A stretch of DNA of 64,000 bases from Gordonibacter sp. An230 (GTDB taxonomy: Bacteria; Actinomycetota; Coriobacteriia; Coriobacteriales; Eggerthellaceae), in NCBI RefSeq assembly GCF_002159915.1, contig NZ_NFJP01000002.1, forward strand, positions 62,001 through 126,000, written 5' to 3'. The notes under the pieces are model-generated. The model saw only the letters and a list, made by a program, of their open reading frames with translations, was not told the DNA's origin and made no database searches. The translations under genes were made by a program, and so were the position numbers. Within the stretch, counting starts at the first letter, position 1, and every line of letters begins with the position of its first letter. This document shows, piece by piece, positions 18,101 to 26,448 of the stretch.

Positions 18101-20195
18101 GCGTGCTCTCGTACTCGCGGATCTCCTGCACGTAGTCCCAGAATTTTTCGGGATGCTCCGTGTCGTGGATGTAGTACGGATGCCTATGCAGAACGGTGCC
18201 GGCGATAGGGTCGTTGCCCTCTACGTTGGCGTCCGACCCCTCGAAGCGCACCCTCACGCCTGTATCCTCCGCGGAATCGTTCGCCACGAACAGCATCCAG
18301 CCTTTGTTCTGCCCGGGGTTGATGGTGATCTGGTTGGGGCCGTTTCGCAAGCCCGACTTGACGCGTCGACTGAGGAACTCGCTTTTGTTGCTGGAGGTCT
18401 CGCCCACCTGGCGCCACACGAGTTTGAGCTTGTCGGGGGTTTTCGCGCCATCGACGTACAGCGTGAACGTGCCCCCCTCCGGCTTGATGTAATACCCCGT
18501 GATATCCAGGTTGTCGAACTGGAAGCTCTGCCCGGTCCTCCCGATATCCGCGACCGGATCCCCCAGCGCCGACACGTCCATCACCGACGCCGCCATCTCG
18601 TCGTAATGCTCGGCAAGATGGGCTTTTTGACGCTTGACCCATTCCAGACGTGCAAGCCTGTCCTCCGATTCCTGGGAGTCCACGCCCTCGTAGAACTCGG
18701 TGACCTTCCGCTCGATCTCGGCGAAACGACCGTCATCGGCGATCTCGTCCTTGAACGTGAAACCGAGGTTGTCGGCGAAGGGGTTGTCCAGGAGGTCGAA
18801 GCACGCCTGCATGTCCTCGCTGGCCACGTACAGCGCATTGTCCCTGCTCTCCAGAGGAACCACCAGCCCGTCGCACAAAAACTTGATGGCGCTGCGGTTC
18901 GGTTCGACCGTCGCTCCGTCAATGAACGAGATCACCTTCGCGCCCTTCGGGTACGCCGCGCTTCCCCCGGCGACGAAGATGAGCGGCGAGTCCTTTGTGG
19001 CGCCGCCCTCGCCGATGTTCTGCGTGAAATTCACGATGGCGTTCTTGTCGATGACGATCCTGTCGCCGCCCTCGACGCGAGCCGTGCCGCCGATGTTGAG
19101 CGTGGCACCGCCGTTGATATGCAGGCCTGCCGCGTTGCCAGAGCTGTTGTTCTTGATGACTCCACCGGTCATCGTGAACGTGCTGCCGCTGACGTTGAGA
19201 ACGCCGTCCGAATACTTCGTGCTGTTGCCGCGTATCTCGCCGCCAGTCATGACGAACGTGCCGCGGTTGGTTCCCACCGCCTGGCTGTAGGAGACGCTGC
19301 CACCGGTCATGACGCCACTTTTGAACTCTATCGTACCGGTTGCCTTGTTCGAGAAGATGGCGTTGCGGCTAGCGTAGCTGCCGGAAATCGTGGCACCGTC
19401 GATGACCAGCAAGCCCTCGTTCTCCAGCATGCCCCATTCGTGGCCGGATTCCTTGTTGTTTACCACTTCGACGTTGGAAAGCAAGTGCAGTTCGGAATTC
19501 ACGCGCGCCACGAGCAGCGGATGGGATGCGTTTCGGTTCTCGCCATCGAGCGTCAGCGTGGCATCTTCGGCGCCTTGCACCTTCAGGACGGTGTTGCCCT
19601 TTGTCTCGAAAATGCCGAAGCCCAAGACCCCCTGCCCTTCGGAGCGAACGATAGCGGCAGGCGCGCCCGGATCGGTCTGGAGCGTCACTGTGCCCTTGTT
19701 CTCCAAGACGACCATATCGGTCGCGATGCTTCCGGATACCACGACGGCATCCCCGTCTCCCGCCGCATCGAAAGCGGCCTGCAGGGTACTGAACACCTGT
19801 TCTTCGCCCGAGGAAGGACGCAGCTTGATGGAGGCTTCGGAATCGACGGACGCCGGCTCAACCGTTTCGGCTTGATCGTTGGACTCGAGGGAGGCTTGCT
19901 TATCGGGCGCAGCCGGATCGTTGCCTTGCGCGACGACGAAGGGGAGCGAGCTTGCAGAAGCATCATCGAACGCAGAGGATGCAGTCGGCGCGATCGAGGT
20001 GCAGGAGTCGAGCGCAGTCGGCACGTCGAGCTGTTCCTTAGGAGCGGAGTCGGACGTTTCCCCCTGCACGTCGGACACGACCTGCGCGTTGGCGACCGCA
20101 AGAGCGGACGGCGTGGCATAGGCCGGAAACGTCAAACCGACCGACAAAGCCACTGCGACGGTGGCGGAGAGAACCTTTTTGCTTTGATGCTTCAT
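15108..20195 (-). CDS. Secreted, wall-anchored M60-family metalloprotease (mucin-type)
   Basis: A 1695-residue surface protein. It has a signal peptide (KKVLSATVAVALSVGLTFPA, YATPS), then a parallel beta-helix region (about 110-400) with repeated TMTGG-type turns, then the M60/enhancin catalytic part. The zinc motif HEYGH is at residues 824-828 with the downstream glutamate at 839, matching HExxH-x-E. C-terminal Ig-like and repeat domains follow from about 1080. The tail has the sortase-like signal LSKTG (1661-1665), a hydrophobic segment and a basic end. M60 enzymes often cleave mucin-type glycoproteins; that substrate is inferred. GAGGGG precedes the chosen ATG. Confidence 0.9.
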   Translation of the reverse strand: MKHQSKKVLSATVAVALSVGLTFPAYATPSALAVANAQVVSDVQGETSDSAPKEQLDVPTALDSCTSIAPTASSAFDDASASSLPFVVAQGNDPAAPDKQASLESNDQAETVEPASVDSEASIKLRPSSGEEQVFSTLQAAFDAAGDGDAVVVSGSIATDMVVLENKGTVTLQTDPGAPAAIVRSEGQGVLGFGIFETKGNTVLKVQGAEDATLTLDGENRNASHPLLVARVNSELHLLSNVEVVNNKESGHEWGMLENEGLLVIDGATISGSYASRNAIFSNKATGTIEFKSGVMTGGSVSYSQAVGTNRGTFVMTGGEIRGNSTKYSDGVLNVSGSTFTMTGGVIKNNSSGNAAGLHINGGATLNIGGTARVEGGDRIVIDKNAIVNFTQNIGEGGATKDSPLIFVAGGSAAYPKGAKVISFIDGATVEPNRSAIKFLCDGLVVPLESRDNALYVASEDMQACFDLLDNPFADNLGFTFKDEIADDGRFAEIERKVTEFYEGVDSQESEDRLARLEWVKRQKAHLAEHYDEMAASVMDVSALGDPVADIGRTGQSFQFDNLDITGYYIKPEGGTFTLYVDGAKTPDKLKLVWRQVGETSSNKSEFLSRRVKSGLRNGPNQITINPGQNKGWMLFVANDSAEDTGVRVRFEGSDANVEGNDPIAGTVLHRHPYYIHDTEHPEKFWDYVQEIREYESTRVSEGASNMTAIQMGDNGNAQFSLRSQAAKDMYSSINSVDDAIAYIEKSNDAIQERLEMLWRFDGFDENDPNPVHRPSAMRVHTCFTSTVTKPSTMFASGWYFHMPESSAAQFLSGQIMYAWGMSHEYGHMLDNRNTVITEQTNNVYSVQCVFYGILGKYRQDGQIHWEDYHPQIKNTCLTKHYALNKENARNPQGKAVVSGVSDSFYNPMMWWLGTHFFDEWDYSDYDFDSSPYTPELAEQVGRYGAFGTSMRILRENASAVTNVTADKAMRIIVAHTMSTGYNFAEYVESMGKTNVSQEVKDFCSQYPSLPRKVQYFTIDSANNDGVGRKTYDEYGMEVAPIVFVGEKNADGQIPVTATMPAVDGLSASTNGYELYRDGQLIDYDRYGDKLLDVNPPNDGADHVYSVVAYDNRCNSSSVGFASDDIPSDAFDIDPIEFAYGEGQTFELPASDSAGIYRYTYEIADEGVARIENGSIVPVSAGSTELIVRLYAVESRPGPLSSAAETSVSEKRVPITVGKRSLSYEVPSAEIYAGETYDPASVFVPSLSGGSVVGNDVAVGNWTLSFADVATGVEVEQPMEPGEYTVTAIPENVHACYDVSVQTGTLTVKQDVPQGDWLEAFDADGNPVAQGAWTNSGMVKLSPSAKLSDGEVPYTLVAEEGGEFAASVVVDAEGVTEASLTFAAAADALRHAGARSAALATEVRIDRTAPEVALVLSEDGSSVLFEASDPAAANVRQSSGVSSVSWTVRAADGTLLAEQVVGAADAAGAAEGVFEGAIDLSGLDVAFGGSVSATAQDAAGNVSAETTVLLDAAVVTATFEFAAEDGQELPQEVLDVLPTAQSFTAGAALSAPQPVRTEVVVKGSGTWTFVGWSEPPSTVPGSDFVLRGVWSFAPEQEVGPVPEPDPQPGPGDGSAPGSGSEADGGDGVEVDTGVEGGAVEDGVVEDDAKKDEGGSSVEGGLSKTGDAGIHLVLLVAAAVAAVVAAAMIARCRMRR

Positions 20196-20259
20196 GCGCA
20201 CCCCTCATCCGTGCAAACGAGACATTCACGCGCATGCCCTCTGGCAATGCAATCTTAAT

Positions 20260-20289
20260 AGTATAAGTTTAATACCATATAAAAAGCAA
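20260..20289 (-). promoter_or_regulatory. Promoter of the M60 protease gene
   Basis: On the minus strand TTGCTT (20284-20289) and TATACT (20260-20265) are separated by 18 bases, in an AT-rich island that stands out from the GC-rich background. Transcription would begin about 55-60 bases upstream of the ATG. An imperfect palindrome (GTATAAG/TTAATAC) overlaps the spacer and may be an operator. Confidence 0.6.
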
Positions 20290-20589
20290 GAGAGGGCTCA
20301 ACCTGCACGCCGAACGATGGCGGACACGCGGCGTCATGCAGATGCAAACTCGTGAACAGGGAGTATGGTGGGTAGGAAGCGCCGCATTTGGGGCAACTGC
20401 CGCACACGACACGGCGAAGCGAGCGCGATCTCGCGATGATGGCATGCGCGTTTTCGCAGACACCTATCAGCGTCGATACGATCCCCCCTTTGCCGCAGGC
20501 AGCGCCCCTCCAACCCCCTTCTTACGCGCAGCAGCCTTCCCGATGATTCGGGTAGGCCGCATAAAGGCGCACGAAACAGGGTTTGCAGC

Positions 20590-20815
20590 CTTGCCGCCAC
20601 GAGGTCGCCCATGGTCGGGGGGGGGGCGATCAGCTTGTCGGCCGGGGCGCCGGGGCCCTGACGTCGCCGATGCGCCAGCATTCGTCGAGCGCGGCGGTCA
20701 CCGCACGGCAGATGTCGTCGGCGGCCTCGCCCATATCGAAACCGCAGCGCAGCATCATCTCGACGGACAGGATCTGCGCGAGCGGACCCGCGGCGCCCCA
20801 CCCCGGGAACTCGCG
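20590..20815 (-). pseudogene. Decayed duplicate of the 3' end of leuB
   Basis: This stretch reproduces, with many substitutions, the last 70 or so codons of the intact leuB at 24613-25722. Matching landmarks are ACGAGGTCGCCCATGG, CAGCTTGTC and a shared run through AGCATCATCTCGACGGA and AGGATCTGCGCGAGCG. The translation reads [11 protein letters not shown], then AADDICRAVTAALDECWR; a one-base loss near 20660 shifts frame before APADKL...TMGDLVAARL. A run of ten G replaces the region encoding VGTVA. There is no upstream catalytic part and no stop at the proper place. The rest of the gap 20290-20941 holds no supported gene. Confidence 0.8.
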
Positions 20816-20853
20816 ATCGGCATCTGCGCGTAAAACGCCCCTACGCCAAACGC

Positions 20854-20876
20854 GTCAAGGGCCCGAGGCCCTTGAC
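20854..20876. terminator. Stem-loop downstream of flavoprotein gene
   Basis: Perfect 10-bp stem GTCAAGGGCC/GGCCCTTGAC with a three-base loop, 65 bases past the stop of the leftward flavoprotein gene. It probably ends that transcript, though the T-run after it is weak (GCGTTT). Confidence 0.5.
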
Positions 20877-20941
20877 GGTTCGCGTCGCGGCAGGAAAGGA
20901 AAATGAGACCTGCCGCACGAGCTGACGCCGAAAGACACAAC

Positions 20942-22558
20942 TTACAAAACCGATGCCGCAATCTCTTCGGCGGCCAGCACGCCGGACGTGTGAGCCCATC
21001 CCACCGTCTGGCCGAGGGCCCAGTAATAATCGTTGTGCATCGTTCCCACCGTTTCGGTGCCAACGGCATACAGGCCTTCGACTATCGCTCCCGGTTCTAT
21101 GCCGCGCACTTCCATTTTGGACGTTACGCTCAAATCGCCACAGGTGCCGAACGGCGTGGGCGCCATGCGTACGGCGTAATACGGACCAGGGCCATAAGGG
21201 ACCAAATACTTTGCGCCTTTGAAAAACACCGGGTCCTCGCCCGCTTCGCACAACTTCCCATACGCCTCGAATTCCTCGGCGAAAGTCCTCGGGTCCCAGC
21301 CAACCGCCTCGGCGAGCTCCTCAGGCGAGTCTCCCTTAAACAAGACGCCGGCATCTTCCATCGAAGTCAAATACGCATCGTCCACGGTTCGATCACTTTC
21401 CTTCAAACCGTCTACGGCCGCTTGGTCGGCAACGACGAACAGCCACGGCTCGTTGTACGACACCCCGTTCGCGCCGCCATACGTGGGCACCCAGCAAAAC
21501 GCGTCTTCAGAATGGAAGCGCCGACCAATCTGGTTCACGTGCATACGCGCTTTTGCCGGGTCTTGCATCACGTTGCCAAGCGCCTGCACACCGCCAGGGT
21601 ACGAAACATAATTCGCATCGATAGGATACAGCGTGTCTACGCAGAGGATTCCCAAATTCCAAGGCTTAGCGGCACCGGCAGCCCATGCCATCTGCGCGCC
21701 CTCGCCATTGTTGAGCACAGGATCGCGACCGAGCAAGGGGACCTTTGCGTACTGCTTGATCAAATCCTCGTTGGCGCCGTACCCGCCCGAGGCGATGACC
21801 ACGGCTTTGCCCATGAAATCCACGGTATCGGCACCGCGCTTGGCGCGCAGGCCGACAACCGCGCCCTGCTCGTTTACGATGAGCTCCGTTCCAGTGCAAT
21901 TGGAATGGAGCTCCCCGCCCGCCGCGCTCACGGCGTCCATCATCTTGCCGTAGGTTTCCTCGCGATTGCCGCCATCCTTCGGCGGTTGCGAGATGCGGTA
22001 TGCGCTTCCGGACAGACCGTTCGTGCTCGGAGTTTCCTTCATATCGAACTCGAAGCCGTATCCGATAAGCCAGTCGACCACTCGCCCGCAGTTGCGCAGA
22101 TAGGCGCTGAGCACCTCGTGGTCGCAGTGGTAATGGACGGCCTCGAGCCATTCTTTGTAAAACGCCGGCACGTCTGCTTCAAGGCCTCGGGAAAGCTGGT
22201 ACTCGCTGTTGAGCGAGATGTAGCAGTTGCCCGACGCGACCATCCCTGTTCCGCCTATGGCGGAGGTCTTCTCAATGACGAGCACCCTGGCGCCCTCTTC
22301 AGCAAGGCGCGTCGCGCACGCGATGCCTCCCGGGCCGCATCCGAGCACAACGACATCGCCTTCGAACGACTCGGTCGGAGCCTCCATGGAGCCGACCTCC
22401 TGCACAGGATAGGACTCGCTTCCGTTCGCTTCGCCTGGCCCAGCATCGACTTTCATCGTTTGCGGCGAGCACCCCTCGAGCAAACCGACTGACGCCGCCC
22501 CGACTCCAACGGTGCCCAAGGCGGCCCCTTTAAGGAAGCTTCTGCGTGAAAGATTCAT
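20942..22558 (-). CDS. Tat-exported FAD-dependent reductase (fumarate-reductase flavoprotein family)
   Basis: A 538-residue flavoprotein. It starts with a twin-arginine signal (NLSRRSFLKGAALGT) ending in a lipobox-like LLEGC. The FAD-binding Rossmann motif follows (VVVLGCGPGGIACATRLAEE, residues about 68-87), with a second dinucleotide segment AVVIASGGYGANEDL and a C-terminal FAD-contact region (GLYAVGTETVGTMHNDYYWA). No heme c motif CxxCH is present, so electrons must come from a separate donor. Eggerthellaceae carry many such paralogues that reduce diverse organic acceptors; the substrate here is unknown. It is divergent from a membrane LuxR gene 185 bases away, the likely regulator. Confidence 0.88.
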   Translation of the reverse strand: MNLSRRSFLKGAALGTVGVGAASVGLLEGCSPQTMKVDAGPGEANGSESYPVQEVGSMEAPTESFEGDVVVLGCGPGGIACATRLAEEGARVLVIEKTSAIGGTGMVASGNCYISLNSEYQLSRGLEADVPAFYKEWLEAVHYHCDHEVLSAYLRNCGRVVDWLIGYGFEFDMKETPSTNGLSGSAYRISQPPKDGGNREETYGKMMDAVSAAGGELHSNCTGTELIVNEQGAVVGLRAKRGADTVDFMGKAVVIASGGYGANEDLIKQYAKVPLLGRDPVLNNGEGAQMAWAAGAAKPWNLGILCVDTLYPIDANYVSYPGGVQALGNVMQDPAKARMHVNQIGRRFHSEDAFCWVPTYGGANGVSYNEPWLFVVADQAAVDGLKESDRTVDDAYLTSMEDAGVLFKGDSPEELAEAVGWDPRTFAEEFEAYGKLCEAGEDPVFFKGAKYLVPYGPGPYYAVRMAPTPFGTCGDLSVTSKMEVRGIEPGAIVEGLYAVGTETVGTMHNDYYWALGQTVGWAHTSGVLAAEEIAASVL

Positions 22559-22743
22559 GGTATCATCCCCTTCAAACGAGTTCTTTTTTCGCTCGATCCG
22601 AATCGGCGTCGCCTTTCAGACGCCCGCTCTCCGAACCTCGCATAGCTCGAGTATGGCGTCTCGCCGAGGATGGCGCACCGTCCCAACCGGTTGGTTTTGC
22701 GGAGCCTGCGAAGAAAGAGCCTACCGACCAAAAGGGGTGGTAT

Positions 22744-24192
22744 ATGGCTCAAAACGGAATTTCAACAGGCATTTCTAGGATGTTGCTCCTCTTTTCCTGC
22801 CAGCTTGCCACCTTGGGACTCCTTCGCCAAACCCCGTCGTATTCGCTTTGGAGGGCAGAGATCGAGGCGTACCCCACGCTGAGCCTTTGGCTCGCTCGCG
22901 TCCTTTCCGTAATCGTCCTCGTTGCAGCCATCGCCGTTGTGCGCCGGGGAACGCGCCCGCTCGACCTTCGGAGGATGCTGGGCGCGAGCGGAATCATGCT
23001 CATGACGGGAGCGACGGTAACGCTGTATGCATCTTCGAGCCTGCCCGTCTATCTAGCGGGGCAAATCCTCATAGGCAGCTCGCATGCATGGGTGCTCGCT
23101 TGCTGGGCAGATCTCCTATCCCGGCTAAAAGCAACGACGCGAAACCACTGCATCGCCCTTTCGGCCCTCATCGCCGTCGTCTTGTTCACTTTGGTGGGGC
23201 TTGCCCCATGGCCGTTTCGAGCTCCGATTTTCCTGGCCATAACACTGGGGAGCATCGTTCCTCTCCTCTCGTCGCGATATGCCGCTCCCTCTGAACCGAC
23301 CTCAGAAAGCTCGCATGCAGTGCGACGGGCTTCCTCCCGGCCCACATCGCTGCGAGAGGCCCTCGCGAACCTGCCTGCTGAGCTCATCATCCTCATGGCT
23401 AGCTACGCGATGGTGTTTCGCATACTCGTGTTTTTCGATTTTCCCGTGCACGATGAGCAGCTGCGTTTCGTCTATGCCTCCCTTTTGCGCATCGGCGGGA
23501 TGGCGCTATTGTTAGCGTACATGGCTCGCACGCGATTCGAGCCCAGCACCAGACAGATCATCTTTCCGTTGCTGTTCCTCACCGTCGTCGGCGTAGCGCT
23601 GCTTCCGCTATCGAGCGAGTTCATGTCCTCGATTTCAGTGGCCATCATCGAATCGAGCTGGACGTTCTTCTACACCATAATGTGGTTGGTCTTGTTCGAA
23701 CTGGGCAAAGGACGCGACAAGGATCCCTTATTCGCGTTCTTGGGCGGATGGACGGTTATGAACACGCTCTTGCTGGCCGCCGCCCCTCTGGCAGCGCTTT
23801 TCAAAACCCAAGTAAGCGAAGGAGTGCTGTCGCTCACCGCGCTCGCGCTGGTGATCGTTTACATGCTGTCGGTGGGCATGCTATTGCTTCGCAAAAGGCC
23901 GATCCCGTGCGCACGCGAAGAAGAGGCGCTCCGCGCTCCAGGATGGAAAGAAGGACAGGAGGCGTACTTCCGGGCTACAGCCCATCGCTACGGATTGACA
24001 AAACGCGAAACCGATGTGTTCGAACTGCTCGTTCAGGGCTACAGCTTGCCCGCTATCGAGGAGAGGTTCGTGCTTTCGCATAGCACGGTCAAAGGACACG
24101 CGCGCAATGTTTACCGCAAATTCAAGGTGGACAACAAGCAGGAGCTCATCGAATTGGTCAATCGCTTGCGAACGGAAGAGAGCGTTTTCTAG
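22744..24192 (+). CDS. Membrane-bound LuxR-type transcriptional regulator
   Basis: A 482-residue protein with about ten to twelve hydrophobic segments (residues about 12-375) followed by a C-terminal LuxR helix-turn-helix (YGLTKRETDVFELLVQGYSL, then IEERFVLSHSTVKGHARNVY). The membrane part looks like a transporter-type sensor. The frame opens 66 codons upstream, but AAAGGGG six bases before this ATG fixes the start. This sensor-regulator type is typically encoded beside a respiratory flavoprotein in Coriobacteriia and should switch it on in response to the acceptor. The stop falls right at the junction with a truncated CPBP gene. Confidence 0.88.
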   Translation: MAQNGISTGISRMLLLFSCQLATLGLLRQTPSYSLWRAEIEAYPTLSLWLARVLSVIVLVAAIAVVRRGTRPLDLRRMLGASGIMLMTGATVTLYASSSLPVYLAGQILIGSSHAWVLACWADLLSRLKATTRNHCIALSALIAVVLFTLVGLAPWPFRAPIFLAITLGSIVPLLSSRYAAPSEPTSESSHAVRRASSRPTSLREALANLPAELIILMASYAMVFRILVFFDFPVHDEQLRFVYASLLRIGGMALLLAYMARTRFEPSTRQIIFPLLFLTVVGVALLPLSSEFMSSISVAIIESSWTFFYTIMWLVLFELGKGRDKDPLFAFLGGWTVMNTLLLAAAPLAALFKTQVSEGVLSLTALALVIVYMLSVGMLLLRKRPIPCAREEEALRAPGWKEGQEAYFRATAHRYGLTKRETDVFELLVQGYSLPAIEERFVLSHSTVKGHARNVYRKFKVDNKQELIELVNRLRTEESVF

Positions 24193-24475
24193 GACGATCC
24201 TCGCCTGCCTGGCGGCGGCCATCGGCCACGGGGCGATCAACGGGTTCGTGAGCGCGGCGGTGCTGTTCTCGGCGACGGGCGGCAATCCGTTCGTGGGCCT
24301 CCTGCCCGTGGGCATCATCGGCGGCAGCGCCTTCATCGTCGTGGCGGCCCTCATGCTGTGGGACCTGCATCGCCGCGAGAAGGCGGGCACGCTCGACATG
24401 CCGAAGGCCGGCCTGCCCGACGGCATGACGAAGGCCGACCTGGCCCGCGCTCCTAGGGAGCAGCCCAGCGGCTAG
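24193..24475 (+). pseudogene. 3' fragment of a CPBP-family intramembrane protease gene
   Basis: About 93 codons without their own start, in a different frame from the LuxR gene that ends immediately before. The translation ILACLAAAIGHGAINGFVSA, then NPFVGLLPVGIIGGSAFIVV and a charged tail resembles the last two membrane helices of CPBP (CAAX/abortive-infection type) proteases, including the HxxxN motif (GHGAING). The 5' part, with the other catalytic motifs, is missing. The simplest reading is that the LuxR/flavoprotein module was inserted here and removed it. Confidence 0.65.
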
Positions 24476-24480
24476 CACAC

Positions 24481-24510
24481 GAACGGATGTTTCACGTGAA
24501 ACATCCGTTC
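24481..24510. promoter_or_regulatory. Perfect 30-bp palindrome containing a consensus parS site
   Basis: Arms GAACGGATGTTTCAC and GTGAAACATCCGTTC are perfectly complementary. The inner 16 bases (24488-24503), TGTTTCACGTGAAACA, equal the classic chromosomal parS sequence bound by ParB/Spo0J. It lies in the intergenic space between the CPBP remnant and leuB. parS sites usually sit in the origin-proximal part of the chromosome. A role as a terminator hairpin is also possible, but the exact parS core argues for ParB binding. Confidence 0.85.
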
Positions 24511-24525
24511 CCGCCCAACGGAAAA

Positions 24526-24557
24526 CGGGTCCCGATCTGCCGCCAGATCGGGACCCG
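24526..24557. terminator. Bidirectional terminator-like stem-loop after leuB
   Basis: A perfect 14-bp stem CGGGTCCCGATCTG/CAGATCGGGACCCG with a four-base loop, 55 bases beyond the leuB stop and between two convergent reading directions. No T-run follows on either strand, so termination by this structure is inferred. Confidence 0.55.
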
Positions 24558-24612
24558 CCCTGTCCGTGCCTGCCGCACCGCCGGACCTTCCGATCCGCCG
24601 GGCCGCCTTCTT

Positions 24613-25722
24613 CTACAGGCGCTCCACCACGAGGTCGCCCATGGCCACGGTGCCGACCAGCTTGTCTGCCGGGGTGTCGGGGCCCTTGATGTCGCCGGTG
24701 CGCCAGCCCTCGTCGAGGACGGCGGTCACCGCGCGGCGGACGTCGTCGGCCGCATCCTGCATGTCGAAGCTGTAGCGCAGCATCATCTCGACGGAGAGGA
24801 TCTGCGCGAGCGGGTTCGCGATGCCCTGCCCCGCAATGTCAGGCGCGCTGCCGTGGCTGGGCTCGTAGAGCGCCGTGCCGTCGCCGAGGCTGGCGCTGGC
24901 CAGCATGCCGAGCGAGCCCGTGATCTGGGCCGCCTCGTCGGAGAGGATGTCGCCGAACATGTTCTCGGTCACCACGACGTCGAAGTCGGCCGGGCGGTTG
25001 ATAAGCTGCATGGCCGTGTTGTCCACGAGCAGGTCCTCGAGCTCCACGTCTGCGTACTCCTCGTCGTGGATGCGGTGCACGATCTCGCGCCACATGCGGC
25101 TCGTCTCCAGCACGTTCGCCTTGTCGACGCTCGTCACCTTGTTGCGGCGCTTGCGCGCGGCTTCGAAGGCTTGGCGCGCGATGCGCTCGACCTCGTACTC
25201 GCGGTACTCGAGCGTGTCGTAGGCGCGCTGGCCGACAGCGCCGTCCGTGCCGCAACCTTCCTCGTCGTAGAAGCGCTCGCGACGGCCGAAGTACAAACCG
25301 CCGGTCAGCTCGCGCACGATCATCATGTCAACGCCGTCCACGATCTCGGGCTTGAGCGTGGACGCATCGGCCAATGCGGAGAAAATCTGCACGGGACGCA
25401 GGTTCGTGTACAGGCCGAGCGCCTTGCGGATGCCCAGCAGGCCCTGTTCGGGGCGCGGCTTCGCAGGATCGGTGGTGTCCCACTTCGGGCCGCCGACGGC
25501 CGCCAGCAGCACCGCGTCGGAGGCTTCGGCCGCGCGCAGCGTCTCGTCCGGCAGCGCGGTGCCCGTCGCGTCGATGGCGCACCCGCCGATGAGCGCCTCA
25601 GTGTAGGAGAGCGTCGTGTCGTACTTCGCGCCCACCGCGTCGAGCACCTTCACGCCTTCGGCGATGATCTCAGGCCCGATGCCGTCTCCGGGAAGCAGGC
25701 AGATGGTGTAGGTTGTGGTCAT
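24613..25722 (-). CDS. leuB: 3-isopropylmalate dehydrogenase
   Basis: Oxidises and decarboxylates 3-isopropylmalate to 2-oxoisocaproate, using NAD, in leucine synthesis. The 369-residue chain starts [17 protein letters not shown]. It carries the substrate-binding [10 protein letters not shown], the catalytic YxxxxY/K region ([20 protein letters not shown], then [16 protein letters not shown]) and the cofactor segment [29 protein letters not shown] precedes the chosen ATG; the frame is open upstream but that part is intergenic. It is the last gene of a leuC-leuD-leuB cluster without leuA. Confidence 0.97.
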   Translation of the reverse strand: MTTTYTICLLPGDGIGPEIIAEGVKVLDAVGAKYDTTLSYTEALIGGCAIDATGTALPDETLRAAEASDAVLLAAVGGPKWDTTDPAKPRPEQGLLGIRKALGLYTNLRPVQIFSALADASTLKPEIVDGVDMMIVRELTGGLYFGRRERFYDEEGCGTDGAVGQRAYDTLEYREYEVERIARQAFEAARKRRNKVTSVDKANVLETSRMWREIVHRIHDEEYADVELEDLLVDNTAMQLINRPADFDVVVTENMFGDILSDEAAQITGSLGMLASASLGDGTALYEPSHGSAPDIAGQGIANPLAQILSVEMMLRYSFDMQDAADDVRRAVTAVLDEGWRTGDIKGPDTPADKLVGTVAMGDLVVERL

Positions 25723-25872
25723 GAGTTCCTCACTTTGCAGGTTCGATAAAGTCGGCGAGGGTTTCTGCGGTAGTCCGGATCGTGGGGAAGGCGAAGGCGG
25801 CGCGTACTTCGGTACGCGAGCCTTCGGATTCGCCGCGAGGCGGGCCGCCCCAGAAAGCCGCAGCGTCGAGCC

Positions 25873-25900
25873 GTTCCGCCGTTCGGCAGAACGGCGGAAC
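25873..25900. repeat. Perfect 12-bp stem-loop between leuD and leuB
   Basis: GTTCCGCCGTTC, loop GGCA, then GAACGGCGGAAC. It begins 4 bases past the leuD stop inside a 181-base leuD-leuB spacer that also holds GCGTACTTCGGTACGC. It may be an mRNA-stabilising or attenuating hairpin, or a REP-like dispersed element. Confidence 0.6.
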
Positions 25901-25903
25901 AAC

Positions 25904-26398
25904 CTACTTCCCCAGCTTCGCCTTCGTGCGGTTGATGAGGCCGCCGGCTTCGATGATCTCCTTGATGAACGGGGGGAACGGCTGCGCCTGGAAGGTCTGG
26001 CCCGTCGTTTCGTCCACGATGACGCCCGCGTCGGCGTCCACGCTCACCACGTCGCCCTGGCTGATGGCGTCCACCGCCTCGGGGCATTCCATGATGGCGA
26101 GGCCGGTGTTGATGGAGTTGCGGTAGAAGATGCGTGCGAAGCTCTTGGCGACGACCACGTCGACGCCGGCCGCCTTGATGGCGATGGGCGCGTGCTCGCG
26201 CGACGAGCCGCAGCCGAAGTTCTCGTCGGCCACGATGATGTCGCCCGGCTGCACGCGTTCGATGAACGACGTGTCGAGGTCCTCAAGGCAGTGCTTCGCG
26301 AGCTCGGCCGGATCGGACGTGGTCAGGTAGCGGGCCGGGATGATGACGTCGGTGTCGATGTCGCGCCCGTAGCGATGCGCGGTTCCTTTGAAGTGCAT
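25904..26398 (-). CDS. leuD: 3-isopropylmalate dehydratase small subunit
   Basis: Small subunit of the isopropylmalate isomerase that converts 2- to 3-isopropylmalate with LeuC. The 164-residue product has the usual length of the short bacterial/archaeal-type LeuD. It shows [13 protein letters not shown], the substrate-loop [12 protein letters not shown] and [20 protein letters not shown] precedes the ATG by six bases. It lies between leuC and leuB, all leftward. Confidence 0.96.
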   Translation of the reverse strand: MHFKGTAHRYGRDIDTDVIIPARYLTTSDPAELAKHCLEDLDTSFIERVQPGDIIVADENFGCGSSREHAPIAIKAAGVDVVVAKSFARIFYRNSINTGLAIMECPEAVDAISQGDVVSVDADAGVIVDETTGQTFQAQPFPPFIKEIIEAGGLINRTKAKLGK

Positions 26399-26416
26399 GG
26401 TCGATCCTTTCAACAT

Positions 26417-26447
26417 GTCCCAAATGGGGACAGTCCCCATTTGGGAC
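26417..26447. repeat. 31-bp palindrome between leuC and leuD
   Basis: Arms GTCCCAAATGGGGAC and GTCCCCATTTGGGAC are perfectly complementary around a single A. The element fills almost the whole leuC-leuD spacer: one base from the leuC stop and close to the leuD ribosome site. Such an element could fold in mRNA and tune leuD translation, or be a dispersed palindromic repeat. Confidence 0.7.
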
Positions 26448-26448
26448 A

